A stretch of DNA of 64,000 nucleotides from Marinicauda algicola. Lineage in GTDB: Bacteria; Pseudomonadota; Alphaproteobacteria; Caulobacterales; Maricaulaceae. The notes under the pieces were generated by a model that was given only the letters and a program-made list of their open reading frames with translations, ran no database searches and was not told the DNA's origin. Shown here in pieces: positions 57,123 to 64,000 of this stretch. How positions within the stretch are numbered: the stretch's first letter is position 1; each line of letters begins with the position of its first letter. Both the position numbers and the translations under genes were made by a program. The stretch lies in contig NZ_CP071057.1 of assembly GCF_017161425.1 (NCBI RefSeq), positions 1,985,501 through 2,049,500 of the forward strand, given 5' to 3'.

Positions 57123-58208
57123 ATGACCCGGACAGGCATGATGGCGGCGCTCCTGGCAGGCGGGCTCGGCGCCCTTTCGCCCGCCGGCACGGCCGCGGCG
57201 CAGATCGACACCGGCGGCACGGCGCTGTTCTGGCAGACCGCCGACCGGCTCGCCGCCGGAGAGGCGCTGAGCGAGGCGGACTGGGACGCGGTCTTCGCCC
57301 ATCCCGGCTACGCGATCACGGAGGCCGCCGCCCAGCGCCGGCGCGCGATCGTGGCCTGCATGAGCGCGGTGTTCGCACCGGACGGGGACGTCGCGGCGAC
57401 GCTCGCCGGGTTCGAGGGCGACTGGCAGGCCCCGGTATTCCCGCGGATCTGCGAACACCTGCAGGCGGTGCGCGCGCGGCGCGCCGAGATCGAGGCCTTC
57501 GCCGCGAGCCCGGACATGGAGGCGCTGCTGGACGAGGCGGTCGCGGCGGCGGCGGCCTATCTGCCGGCGCAGACGGTCGCGGACCTTCCCCGCCCGCAGG
57601 CCTATCTCATCGTGTTCGAGCCGCAGGGCCTCGGGCGGGACGGATCGATCGTGACCGACGCGCTCTACACGCTGGACAAGCCGCGCGAGGAGAACGTCCA
57701 GTTCATCGGGCACGAATTCCATCACGCCTACCGGGAGACGCTGCGCAACGTGCCCGCCGCACCGGAGGCCGGCGTGCTGCTGACCCAGCTCGACCGGCTG
57801 GTGCACGAGGGCGTCGCCTCGATGATCGACAAGGCCGGCCATATCCGCGCCGGGACCATTCCCTACCAATACCCGCCCGAGTTCACCGTCTGGGCCGCCG
57901 AGACGCCCGCGCGCCTCGCCGCGATCGATGCCGCGCTCGCGGAGCTGGAGCGCTCCGAGGAGGGCTATCGCGCCGCGGCGCGCGTGGTGCGCGACCACTC
58001 GCCCTCTGGCGGGCACATGAACGGGGTCTACATGGCGATGGCGATCGAGGACGGGCTCGGCCGCGAGGCGCTGATCGCCGCCCAGACCGGACCGCTCGCC
58101 TTCTTCACCGCCTACCAGGCCGCGGCCACGGCCCTGGACGACGGGCGCTTCCGCTTCTCCGAGGCGGCGATGGCGAACCTTCAGGCGATTTCCCGGGTCG
58201 ATCCCTGA
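57123..58208 (+). CDS. Putative zinc metalloprotease, DUF5700-like
   Basis: This 361-residue exported protein has a signal peptide (AALLAGGLGALSPAGTAAAQ) and an HEFHH motif (197-201), with Glu229 in LVHEGVAS (226-233), giving a gluzincin-type HExxH...E zinc site. It resembles DUF5700 putative Zn-dependent proteases. The carboxy-terminal GGHMNGVYMAMAIEDGLGRE segment (after the zinc site) is conserved in this group. Substrate unknown. Start 57123 has a GGGAGG site upstream. Confidence 0.82.
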   Translation: MTRTGMMAALLAGGLGALSPAGTAAAQIDTGGTALFWQTADRLAAGEALSEADWDAVFAHPGYAITEAAAQRRRAIVACMSAVFAPDGDVAATLAGFEGDWQAPVFPRICEHLQAVRARRAEIEAFAASPDMEALLDEAVAAAAAYLPAQTVADLPRPQAYLIVFEPQGLGRDGSIVTDALYTLDKPREENVQFIGHEFHHAYRETLRNVPAAPEAGVLLTQLDRLVHEGVASMIDKAGHIRAGTIPYQYPPEFTVWAAETPARLAAIDAALAELERSEEGYRAAARVVRDHSPSGGHMNGVYMAMAIEDGLGREALIAAQTGPLAFFTAYQAAATALDDGRFRFSEAAMANLQAISRVDP

Positions 58209-58240
58209 CGACGCCGGCGCCGCGCCCGCGCGCCGGCGCG

Positions 58241-58969
58241 CTACATGAACACGGCCGGATCCTTCGGTTCGATCCAGAGCGTGTCGGACACCGCCAGGAG
58301 CGCGCCGTCCCCGCCGTAGAGCGCGCCGGCGGAGCGATGCTTGCGGCCTTCCGAACCGAGCGTCCAGGCCAGGATCGTGCAGCGCTCGCCGGGGCGGGGA
58401 CGCTGCTTCACGTCCGCCGTCATCCGCGCCAGCAGGGCGAGGCGCCCGTCATGGGCGAAGGCGGCCCAGGTCGGGCAGTCGAGCGCGGCCCAGACATGCT
58501 CGGCGCCGACCCGCCCGTCCGGTCCGGCCAGCGAGCCGTCGGGAAGCCACGGCGCCGCGACGGTCTCGCTCCCGTCCAGGCGGCCGGGGAAGATGCGCAG
58601 CCCGTCGCCCGCCTCGCGCTGCGGCCCGCACACGAAGCAGCCGGGAAAGGCATGCGAGCGGAACCCGATATAGCGCCGGGAGGCCTTCTCCACGGCCTCC
58701 GCCGGCGGCAGGGCGGGCACGTCCAGCTCCGGCGCCCCGGCAGGCTCGGCCATGCCGACGACGGTCTCGCCGTCGCGCATCACGACGCCCCCGTCGCGTT
58801 CGATCGAGAGCGGCCGGTCGAGCGGTGGCGGGCTCTTGAGCGTGCAGCTCGCCGGCCCGTCTATGAGCCGGGCCATCACGCCGCAACTATACCCGCCATT
58901 GCCCGAATTGGGCGGCCCGCAGAAGCGTCTGCCGATCACGACGCTCTCGTGAGTGGATGACTGCGCCAT
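58241..58969 (-). CDS. Hotdog-fold thioesterase-like protein
   Basis: This 242-residue protein has the RRFCGPPNSGNGGYSCG block (residues 14-30) and FPGCFVCGPQREAGDGLRIF (about 108-127), two motifs common to an uncharacterised hotdog-like family in actinobacteria and alphaproteobacteria. It has a beta-rich pattern suggesting a double hotdog. The Cys residues in GPxxSGNGG-type and CFVCGP motifs may be structural. No signal peptide. It is convergent with the DUF5700 gene (33 bases apart). Function unknown. Confidence 0.72.
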   Translation of the reverse strand: MAQSSTHESVVIGRRFCGPPNSGNGGYSCGVMARLIDGPASCTLKSPPPLDRPLSIERDGGVVMRDGETVVGMAEPAGAPELDVPALPPAEAVEKASRRYIGFRSHAFPGCFVCGPQREAGDGLRIFPGRLDGSETVAAPWLPDGSLAGPDGRVGAEHVWAALDCPTWAAFAHDGRLALLARMTADVKQRPRPGERCTILAWTLGSEGRKHRSAGALYGGDGALLAVSDTLWIEPKDPAVFM

Positions 58970-59206
58970 GGCCGGCTCCCGCCTCGTTGACCCTGGAGCC
59001 GATAGGGGCTTCTGCGCGGCAAGCTGTCAATCGGCGTCTACTCCGCCCTCGCCGCGATCGCGCGGATCGTCGCGGACTGCCCGCACCCTCGAATGTCCCG
59101 GCATTGCCCGACTTTCGCGCTCCCGAAATCGTGAAGCGGCACCTTTATTGTCGATCGACCAGATATCGGTAGGCTGGCGGCCGAGAAACTCGAACGGGGA
59201 CGGCGC

Positions 59207-60499
59207 ATGAGCGATCGGGCGGGCCTTGTGAACCGGCGATTCCTGCTGCTCGTCTCCGGCGAAGCGCTGTCGATCATCGGCGATCAGCTCACCCGCATCG
59301 CGGCGATCTGGCTGATCCTGGAGATCGCGAGCAATCCCGCGGCGGTCGGCTTCTGGCTCGCTGCCGGCGCCATTCCGCGTGCCGTTTTCATGCTGATCGG
59401 GGGAGCGGTCAGCGACCGCCTCTCCTCGCGCCCGGTGATGATCGCGACGAATCTCGTGCGGCTCGCCCTCGTCGCAGGGCTCGCGGCGGGCGCCGCGCTC
59501 GACGCGGTCACCATGCCGGTGCTCTACCTGTTCGCCGTCCTGTTCGGCACGGCGGGCGCGTTCTACGCGCCGGCGCTGTCCTCCATCCTGCCGCGCCTGG
59601 TCGGACCCGCGCGGCTCCAGCGCGCGAATTCGATCGTGCAGGGCCTGATGCAGCTGGGCGGCGTGATCGGCCCGCCCGTCGCCGCGCTGCTGCTTGCCTG
59701 GCTCCTGTCGGACCCCGTCGGGGCGAATCTTGCCGGGAGCACCGGACAGCGTGCCTATGGGATGGTCTTCGCCCTGGACGCCCTCACCTTCGCGGTCTCG
59801 GCCTGGACGCTTCGCGCCATGGGCCCGGCACAGGGTGAACGGCCAGCGCGTCCGCCTCGTGCGGGTACGCTTCTCGGCGATATCGGCGAGGGCCTTCGCC
59901 ATGTCGCGCGCGCGCCCCATCTGCGCGCCTTCCTGCTGATCGCCCTGACGGCGAACATCGGACTCGGCGGGCCCATCGCGGTCGGACTTCCGCTGATCGC
60001 GAAATTCGTTCTCCCCCAGGGGGTCACCGCGCTTGGCATCCTTTCCGCCGCCGCGGCGGCAGGCGGCATGGCCGGCCTCGTGCTGGCCGGGGCAGCCAGC
60101 GTGCGCAACGAGGCGGTCCTGCTGGCCCTGCCCTACGCGCTCATGATCGTGCTCGGCGGGTTGATGATCGCGCTCGGACAGACCACGACGCTGGCTGCGG
60201 CCGCCGCGGTGATCGCGGCGATGACGCTGCTCGCGGCCTATCTCGACATACAGCTGATCACCTGGCTGCAGACGCGGACCGCGCCGGACTATCTGGGCCG
60301 CGTGATGGGCCTGCTGCAGTTCGCCGCCCTCGGGCTGGCGCCGGCCTCCATGGCGCTTGCCGGCCTGTTCGGCGAGGCCACGCGGGCGCTCTTCCTCGTG
60401 TTCGGGTCGTTCACCATCCTGGCCGGCGCCGCACTCTGGCTCGCCCGCCCCGCACCGGCGCGCCCCGATTGCGGCCCCGGATCGGCCGCCCGGAGCTAG
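59207..60499 (+). CDS. MFS transporter (DHA3-like)
   Basis: This 430-residue, 12-helix transporter resembles the DHA3 group (macrolide/EntS-like exporters): FLLLVSGEALSIIGDQLTRI at the start, GGAVSDRLSSRPVMIA as motif A and the LFGTAGAFYAPALSSILPRL helix 4. Substrate unknown. The start ATG at 59207 follows GGGGACGGCGC, a weak site. Its TAG stop is in the CTAG shared with the convergent dipeptidase gene. Confidence 0.88.
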   Translation: MSDRAGLVNRRFLLLVSGEALSIIGDQLTRIAAIWLILEIASNPAAVGFWLAAGAIPRAVFMLIGGAVSDRLSSRPVMIATNLVRLALVAGLAAGAALDAVTMPVLYLFAVLFGTAGAFYAPALSSILPRLVGPARLQRANSIVQGLMQLGGVIGPPVAALLLAWLLSDPVGANLAGSTGQRAYGMVFALDALTFAVSAWTLRAMGPAQGERPARPPRAGTLLGDIGEGLRHVARAPHLRAFLLIALTANIGLGGPIAVGLPLIAKFVLPQGVTALGILSAAAAAGGMAGLVLAGAASVRNEAVLLALPYALMIVLGGLMIALGQTTTLAAAAAVIAAMTLLAAYLDIQLITWLQTRTAPDYLGRVMGLLQFAALGLAPASMALAGLFGEATRALFLVFGSFTILAGAALWLARPAPARPDCGPGSAARS

Positions 60500-61800
60500 C
60501 CCTGGCTACCCGCCGCCGCTTCCGCCGCGCGCATGACGCGCAGGACATTGCCAGACCAGATCTTCTCGATCTCCTCTTCGCTGTAGCCGCGGCGCAGCAG
60601 TTCGGCGGTCACTTCCGGCGTTTCGGTCGCGTCGTCCCAGCCGAGCACGCCACCGCCGCCATCGAAGTCCGAGGCGATGCCGACATGGTCGATGCCCGCC
60701 ACGCTGACCGCATGGTCGATATGGTCGACGAAGTCGGCGACCGTGACGTCGGGATAGCGCGCGCGCAGTTCGGCGAGCCCCTCGTAGTAGGCCCGCAGCG
60801 TCGCCTCGTCGGCCGCCGCGCGCGCCTCGCGGGTGGCGACGCCGAGGCTCTCGGCAAGGTCCTGCTGGGCGGCGAGAAAGTCGGGATCGGGCGCGTCGAC
60901 ATAGCCGCGGAAGGCGACCATCTGGGCCACCCCGCCGTTCTCGGCGATCGCGCGCAGCTGCTCGTCGTCGAGATTGCGCGGATGGTCGTAGACCGCCCGT
61001 GCGCCCGAATGGCTGGCGATGACCGGCGCGCGCGACAGTGCGATGGCTTCCAGCATGGTGCGCTTGCCGACATGGGAGACGTCGACCATCACGCCGTGAT
61101 CGTTGAGCTCGGCGACGAGGCCGCGGCCGAGTTCGGTCAGCCCGGGATCCTCGACCGGATCGCCGACGGCCAGATTGGGGTTCGAGCTGCCGCCGAACTG
61201 GTTGTTGCCGAAATGGGTGATCGACATGTAGCGCACGCCGCGCTGCGCCCACATCGCGACGTTCGACAGGTCCTCGCCGAGCGGCCAGGAATTCTCCATG
61301 CCGATGAGGGCGACGAGACGTCCGCTGTCGCGGATCGCCTCCACCTCGTCCGCGGTGGTGGCGAGCGCGATCCGCTCGGGATAGGCGCGGATCATGCGCA
61401 TGATCGCCTCGTACTTGTCGTCGGCGATCTCGGCGGCCTCCTCGTAGCCCATGGGGCTGATCGTGCCCTGGCCGACATAGACGATGAAGAACGCCGCATC
61501 GAGCCCGCCCGCGCGCATCTTGGGAAGGTCGACCTGGGCCGGGGTGAAGCCGCCCGGGTCGAGCGCCTCGCTCGCGTAGCCGGCATCGATGTCGACATGG
61601 GTGTCCAGGGTGAAGAGCCGGTCGTGCAGCGCCCGGGGCGAGCCCGGCGCCGCATCGACCGCCGCCGCCCCGCGCAGGGCCGGCGCCGCCGTCTCCTCGC
61701 CCGAGGGCGAGGCCCCGCGCATCGCCTGCGGCTCCATCGGCTCGGGACTGCAGGCTGCCAGGAGGACGGCGGCGAGGGCGGCGGGGACGGCGTAATTCAT
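60496..61800 (-). CDS. Membrane dipeptidase (M19 family) lipoprotein
   Basis: This 434-residue zinc dipeptidase of the renal-dipeptidase type cleaves dipeptides. The lipobox LAAC (Cys17) anchors it to a membrane. The metal ligands are in DTHVDID (66-72; His68, Asp70), the GMENSWPLG strand, DVSHVGKRT and ASHSGARA, ending with FDGGGGVLGW. The full set of motifs is present. ATG at 61800; the frame runs on to 61959 without a signal. It shares a CTAG with the preceding MFS gene. Confidence 0.93.
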   Translation of the reverse strand: MNYAVPAALAAVLLAACSPEPMEPQAMRGASPSGEETAAPALRGAAAVDAAPGSPRALHDRLFTLDTHVDIDAGYASEALDPGGFTPAQVDLPKMRAGGLDAAFFIVYVGQGTISPMGYEEAAEIADDKYEAIMRMIRAYPERIALATTADEVEAIRDSGRLVALIGMENSWPLGEDLSNVAMWAQRGVRYMSITHFGNNQFGGSSNPNLAVGDPVEDPGLTELGRGLVAELNDHGVMVDVSHVGKRTMLEAIALSRAPVIASHSGARAVYDHPRNLDDEQLRAIAENGGVAQMVAFRGYVDAPDPDFLAAQQDLAESLGVATREARAAADEATLRAYYEGLAELRARYPDVTVADFVDHIDHAVSVAGIDHVGIASDFDGGGGVLGWDDATETPEVTAELLRRGYSEEEIEKIWSGNVLRVMRAAEAAAGSQG

Positions 61801-61915
61801 GGACGGGGCTCCGGTTCTGGTCTCGCGCCAGACTAGAGGAGCCCGCCACGAATGGGCAAATCCGGGGGCACCGGCGGCGGGACCCGCGCGGCGAGGTCTG
61901 CGTCCGCGCGCCGCC

Positions 61916-62572
61916 TCACTTCCCTGCGGGCCGGCCCGACAGCAGACAGATACCGGCAAGCGCGGTGAACACCGCGTGTGAACTGTAAAGGACCAGTGCG
62001 CCGCGCACGTCGAGCGTCAGGACGCCGGACCACAGAAGCAGGGCCGGAACGATTCCGGCGAGGATGCCGGCAAGTCCGGTCAGGCGCCAGAGCCACCCAT
62101 CGCGCAGCATTCCCAGCCCGAGGAACACGAACGCGGCCGAGGTCGCGTAGAAGCCAAGCGCGGCCAGGCTGCGGTTTCCCGCCCAGAGCAGCACGAAGAT
62201 CTCATGGTGATCGGCCGGCGTCACGCGCTCGGCGACCAGCGGCGTGATGAACCCGCTGATGCTGGCCGCGCCAACATGGCCGAACAGGCTGATCGCGTAG
62301 GCGACGACGCCGGCCAGCATCAGGAGGCCGGGCCTGCGCGCCAGCGCGAGCACGCACAATCCGAAGAAGATGACGGAGAGCAGGATGATCATCCCGGCGT
62401 GCACGGACTGGTTGCCCGGCGCATGCCCGCCGGTGGGATGATGGGCCATTGCCAGGACGGTGGCCGCGGAGGCCGCGATCAGGAGGGCGCCGGCGATCCG
62501 GCGCGCGCAGGCGCCATCGGCCACTGCGGGCGGCTGTGAGGAGGCGGGGGATGACGAGACCATTGGCGGCAC
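61916..62572 (-). CDS. Six-helix membrane protein
   Basis: This 218-residue protein has about six hydrophobic segments (ALLIAASAATVLAMA; MIILLSVIFFGLCVLALARR; LMLAGVVAYAISLFGHVGAA and others). The conserved-looking segments are HHPTGG (about 44-49), which may bind metal, and ADHHEIF (about 120-126). I do not recognise the family, though DUF4386-type helix patterns are similar. It is divergent from a TetR-type regulator 101 bases away and may be its target. Confidence 0.78.
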   Translation of the reverse strand: MPPMVSSSPASSQPPAVADGACARRIAGALLIAASAATVLAMAHHPTGGHAPGNQSVHAGMIILLSVIFFGLCVLALARRPGLLMLAGVVAYAISLFGHVGAASISGFITPLVAERVTPADHHEIFVLLWAGNRSLAALGFYATSAAFVFLGLGMLRDGWLWRLTGLAGILAGIVPALLLWSGVLTLDVRGALVLYSSHAVFTALAGICLLSGRPAGK

Positions 62573-62673
62573 CCGATTCTTGTTGAAGACCGAGCCCGCG
62601 AGCGTAATTGTGTCCCGGCCCGGCGGAACGGAATGCCGAACCGTTTTGACCGTTACCGGACGGAGAGGCGCAA

Positions 62674-63240
62674 ATGTCCGAACCTGACCGTTCGCGCCGA
62701 GCGCCCGATCGCCGGGTGCGGCGCACGCGGCAAGCCCTCATCGAGGCCTTCAACCGCCTGGTCCTGTCCCGCCGCTACGAGGATATCCGCGTCGCCGACA
62801 TCGCCGCCGAGGCCGATGTCGGGCGTTCGACCTTCTACGACCACTATCCCGGCCGGGACGCGATCCATCTCGAGGCGCTGCGCCGCCCGCTCGGCCTGCT
62901 CGCCGATTGCGTCACGGGCGAAGGCGACCCCGTCGTGCTCACGCGGCTGCTGGGCCATTTCTGGGACAACCGGGCTCTCGCGCGATCGACCTTTTCCGGG
63001 CATCAGCGATCACAGGTCGTGCGGACCCTGGCCGAGCTGATCGGCGAACGTCTGGGCGGTGCCGATGACCAGGCCTGCCGCATCCTCGCCATCCAGCTGG
63101 CGGAAGGTCAGGTCGGGCTGATCCGCGCCTGGGTCTCCGGGGAGGTCAGTGCGCGTCCCGAGACCATCGCCGAGGCGATCTCGCAAGCCTCGGCCGAGGC
63201 CTGCTCGCGCCTGCGAAGCCCTTCCCCGCCGCCGTCGTGA
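62674..63240 (+). CDS. TetR-family transcriptional regulator
   Basis: This 188-residue regulator has an amino-terminal helix-turn-helix (RRTRQALIEAFNRLVLSRRY; DIRVADIAAEADVGRSTFYD; HYPGRDAIHLEAL). The ligand-binding carboxy-terminal domain is not conserved. The first 15 residues are basic. Start 62674 has GGAGAGG upstream. It is divergent from the six-helix membrane gene, with a 101-bp gap that contains CCGTT-type repeats. Confidence 0.9.
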   Translation: MSEPDRSRRAPDRRVRRTRQALIEAFNRLVLSRRYEDIRVADIAAEADVGRSTFYDHYPGRDAIHLEALRRPLGLLADCVTGEGDPVVLTRLLGHFWDNRALARSTFSGHQRSQVVRTLAELIGERLGGADDQACRILAIQLAEGQVGLIRAWVSGEVSARPETIAEAISQASAEACSRLRSPSPPPS

Positions 63241-63253
63241 GCCGGCCGCGCTC

Positions 63254-64000
63254 CTAGCCGCGGAACGGGTCGGCCATCAGGATGACGTCCTCGCGCTCGG
63301 GGCTGGTGGACAGCAGGGCGACCGGGCATTCGATCAGCTCTTCGACGCGGCGCACATACTTGACCGCCGCGGCCGGAAGGTCCGCCCAGCTTCGCGCCCC
63401 GTACGTGCTCTCGCCCCAGCCCTCCATCGTCTCGTAGACCGGCTCGATGCGGGCCTGGTCGCGGGTGGAGGCGGGCATGCGGTCGAGGATTTCCCCGTCG
63501 AGCCTGTAGCCGGTGCACACCTTCAGCTCGTCGAAGCCGTCGAGCACGTCGAGCTTGGTCAGCGCCACGCCGTTCAGGCCATTCAGGCGCACGCTCTGGC
63601 GCACCAGCACCGCGTCGAACCAGCCGCAGCGGCGCTGGCGGCTCGTCACCGTGCCGAACTCGCGCCCGCGCTCGCCCAGACGCTTGCCGGTCTCGTCGGT
63701 CAGCTCGGTCGGGAACGGTCCCTCGCCGACGCGCGTGGTGTAGGCCTTCACGATGCCGAGCGCATAGCCGACCTTGCCGGGGCCCACGCCGGTGCCGGCG
63801 GCGGCCTGCCCGGAGACGGTGTTGGAACTCGTCACGAAGGGATAGGTGCCGTGATCGACGTCGAGCATGGCGCCCTGCGCGCCCTCGAACAGGATCTTCT
63901 CCCCGCGCGCCATCGCGTCGTCGAGCACGCGCCAGACCGGGGCGGCGTAGGGCAGGATCTTCGGCGCGATCTCCAGCAGCGAGGCGACGAGTTCCTCCGC
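63254..64000 (-). CDS. purA: Adenylosuccinate synthetase (5' end outside window)
   Basis: PurA catalyses the first committed step of AMP synthesis from IMP with GTP and aspartate. The 248 residues shown cover the central and carboxy-terminal part: [40 protein letters not shown] and [17 protein letters not shown], with [20 protein letters not shown] and [20 protein letters not shown]. The amino-terminal part with the catalytic aspartate and GTP-binding loop lies outside. It is convergent with the TetR gene (13 bases between stops). The sequence is normal. Confidence 0.96.
   Translation of the reverse strand, partial: AEELVASLLEIAPKILPYAAPVWRVLDDAMARGEKILFEGAQGAMLDVDHGTYPFVTSSNTVSGQAAAGTGVGPGKVGYALGIVKAYTTRVGEGPFPTELTDETGKRLGERGREFGTVTSRQRRCGWFDAVLVRQSVRLNGLNGVALTKLDVLDGFDELKVCTGYRLDGEILDRMPASTRDQARIEPVYETMEGWGESTYGARSWADLPAAAVKYVRRVEELIECPVALLSTSPEREDVILMADPFRG

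Noticed and set aside
62627-62645. AACGG-N9-CCGTT as a TetR operator upstream of 62674
   Set aside because: The arms are five bases and CCGTT recurs nearby by chance; too weak to annotate without binding data.

Overview
This is a GC-rich (about 68-70%), tightly packed chromosomal window with no rRNA, CRISPR array, insertion sequence or prophage that I can recognise. Gene content points to an alphaproteobacterium, probably of the Caulobacterales/Maricaulales/Hyphomonadales type. The evidence is a bc1 complex with a Rieske protein, an NDUFS4-like complex I accessory subunit, the DUF1285 - NUDIX - DUF6111-like - CCA transferase block divergent from MoxR - DUF58 - DUF4159, a DUF2849 gene inside a sulfate-assimilation operon, and promoters matching the alphaproteobacterial stress sigma factor EcfG (GGAAC-N16/17-CGTT). 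The genus assignment is inference.

Layout. 1-1493: cytochrome bc1 genes petA-petB on the minus strand; petB runs off the left edge. 1732-8709: PaaI-type thioesterase, TPR-sulfotransferase, hemF, an uncharacterised protein, CCA-adding enzyme, DUF6111-like, NUDIX and DUF1285 genes. 8774-15433: a four-gene operon encoding a MoxR ATPase, a DUF58 protein and two large membrane proteins (BatA/DUF4159 and VWA-like). 15441-16439: a low-GC single-gene island with a SIR2-like protein. 16529-19542: an MscS channel, small envelope proteins and CutA. 19643-23132: two convergent hybrid histidine kinases, one with a degenerate receiver. 23252-25860: a DUF3299 lipoprotein and three paralogous STAS/SpoIIAA-like proteins, each with its own EcfG-type promoter. 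25857-32118: a sulfate-assimilation operon (cysG, DUF2849, cysI, a DUF934-cysH fusion, cysK, ferredoxin-NADP reductase) divergent from a LysR regulator. 33721-37173: a copper locus in which a CsoR repressor is divergent from a TolC-like lipoprotein, a multicopper oxidase and a CusF-like protein, with a CsoR-type operator between them. 37177-40022: corA and mgtE divergent from mscL.

40197-47617: NDUFS4-like protein, tRNA-Met, a chemoreceptor, a secreted TonB-domain protein, a CDF zinc-type exporter, mnmA and an MFS pump. 47618-50579: S9 peptidase flanked by REP-like palindromes. 50580-53091: a second low-GC island with two unknown proteins and a P-loop ATPase carrying a C-terminal PD-(D/E)XK-like motif. 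53144-55171: thiC with a TPP riboswitch. 55214-64000: SDR, a decayed OB-fold gene between an EcfG promoter and a terminator, a membrane protein, a DUF5700 putative metalloprotease, a hotdog-like protein, an MFS pump, an M19 dipeptidase, a membrane protein with a divergent TetR regulator, and purA running off the right edge.

The most unusual parts are the EcfG-linked STAS triplication, the decayed EcfG-driven unit at 56128-56582, the two low-GC islands (SIR2-like; ATPase-nuclease) that could be lone defence genes, and the DUF934-CysH fusion. Four convergent gene pairs share a single CTAG in which both stop codons are TAG.
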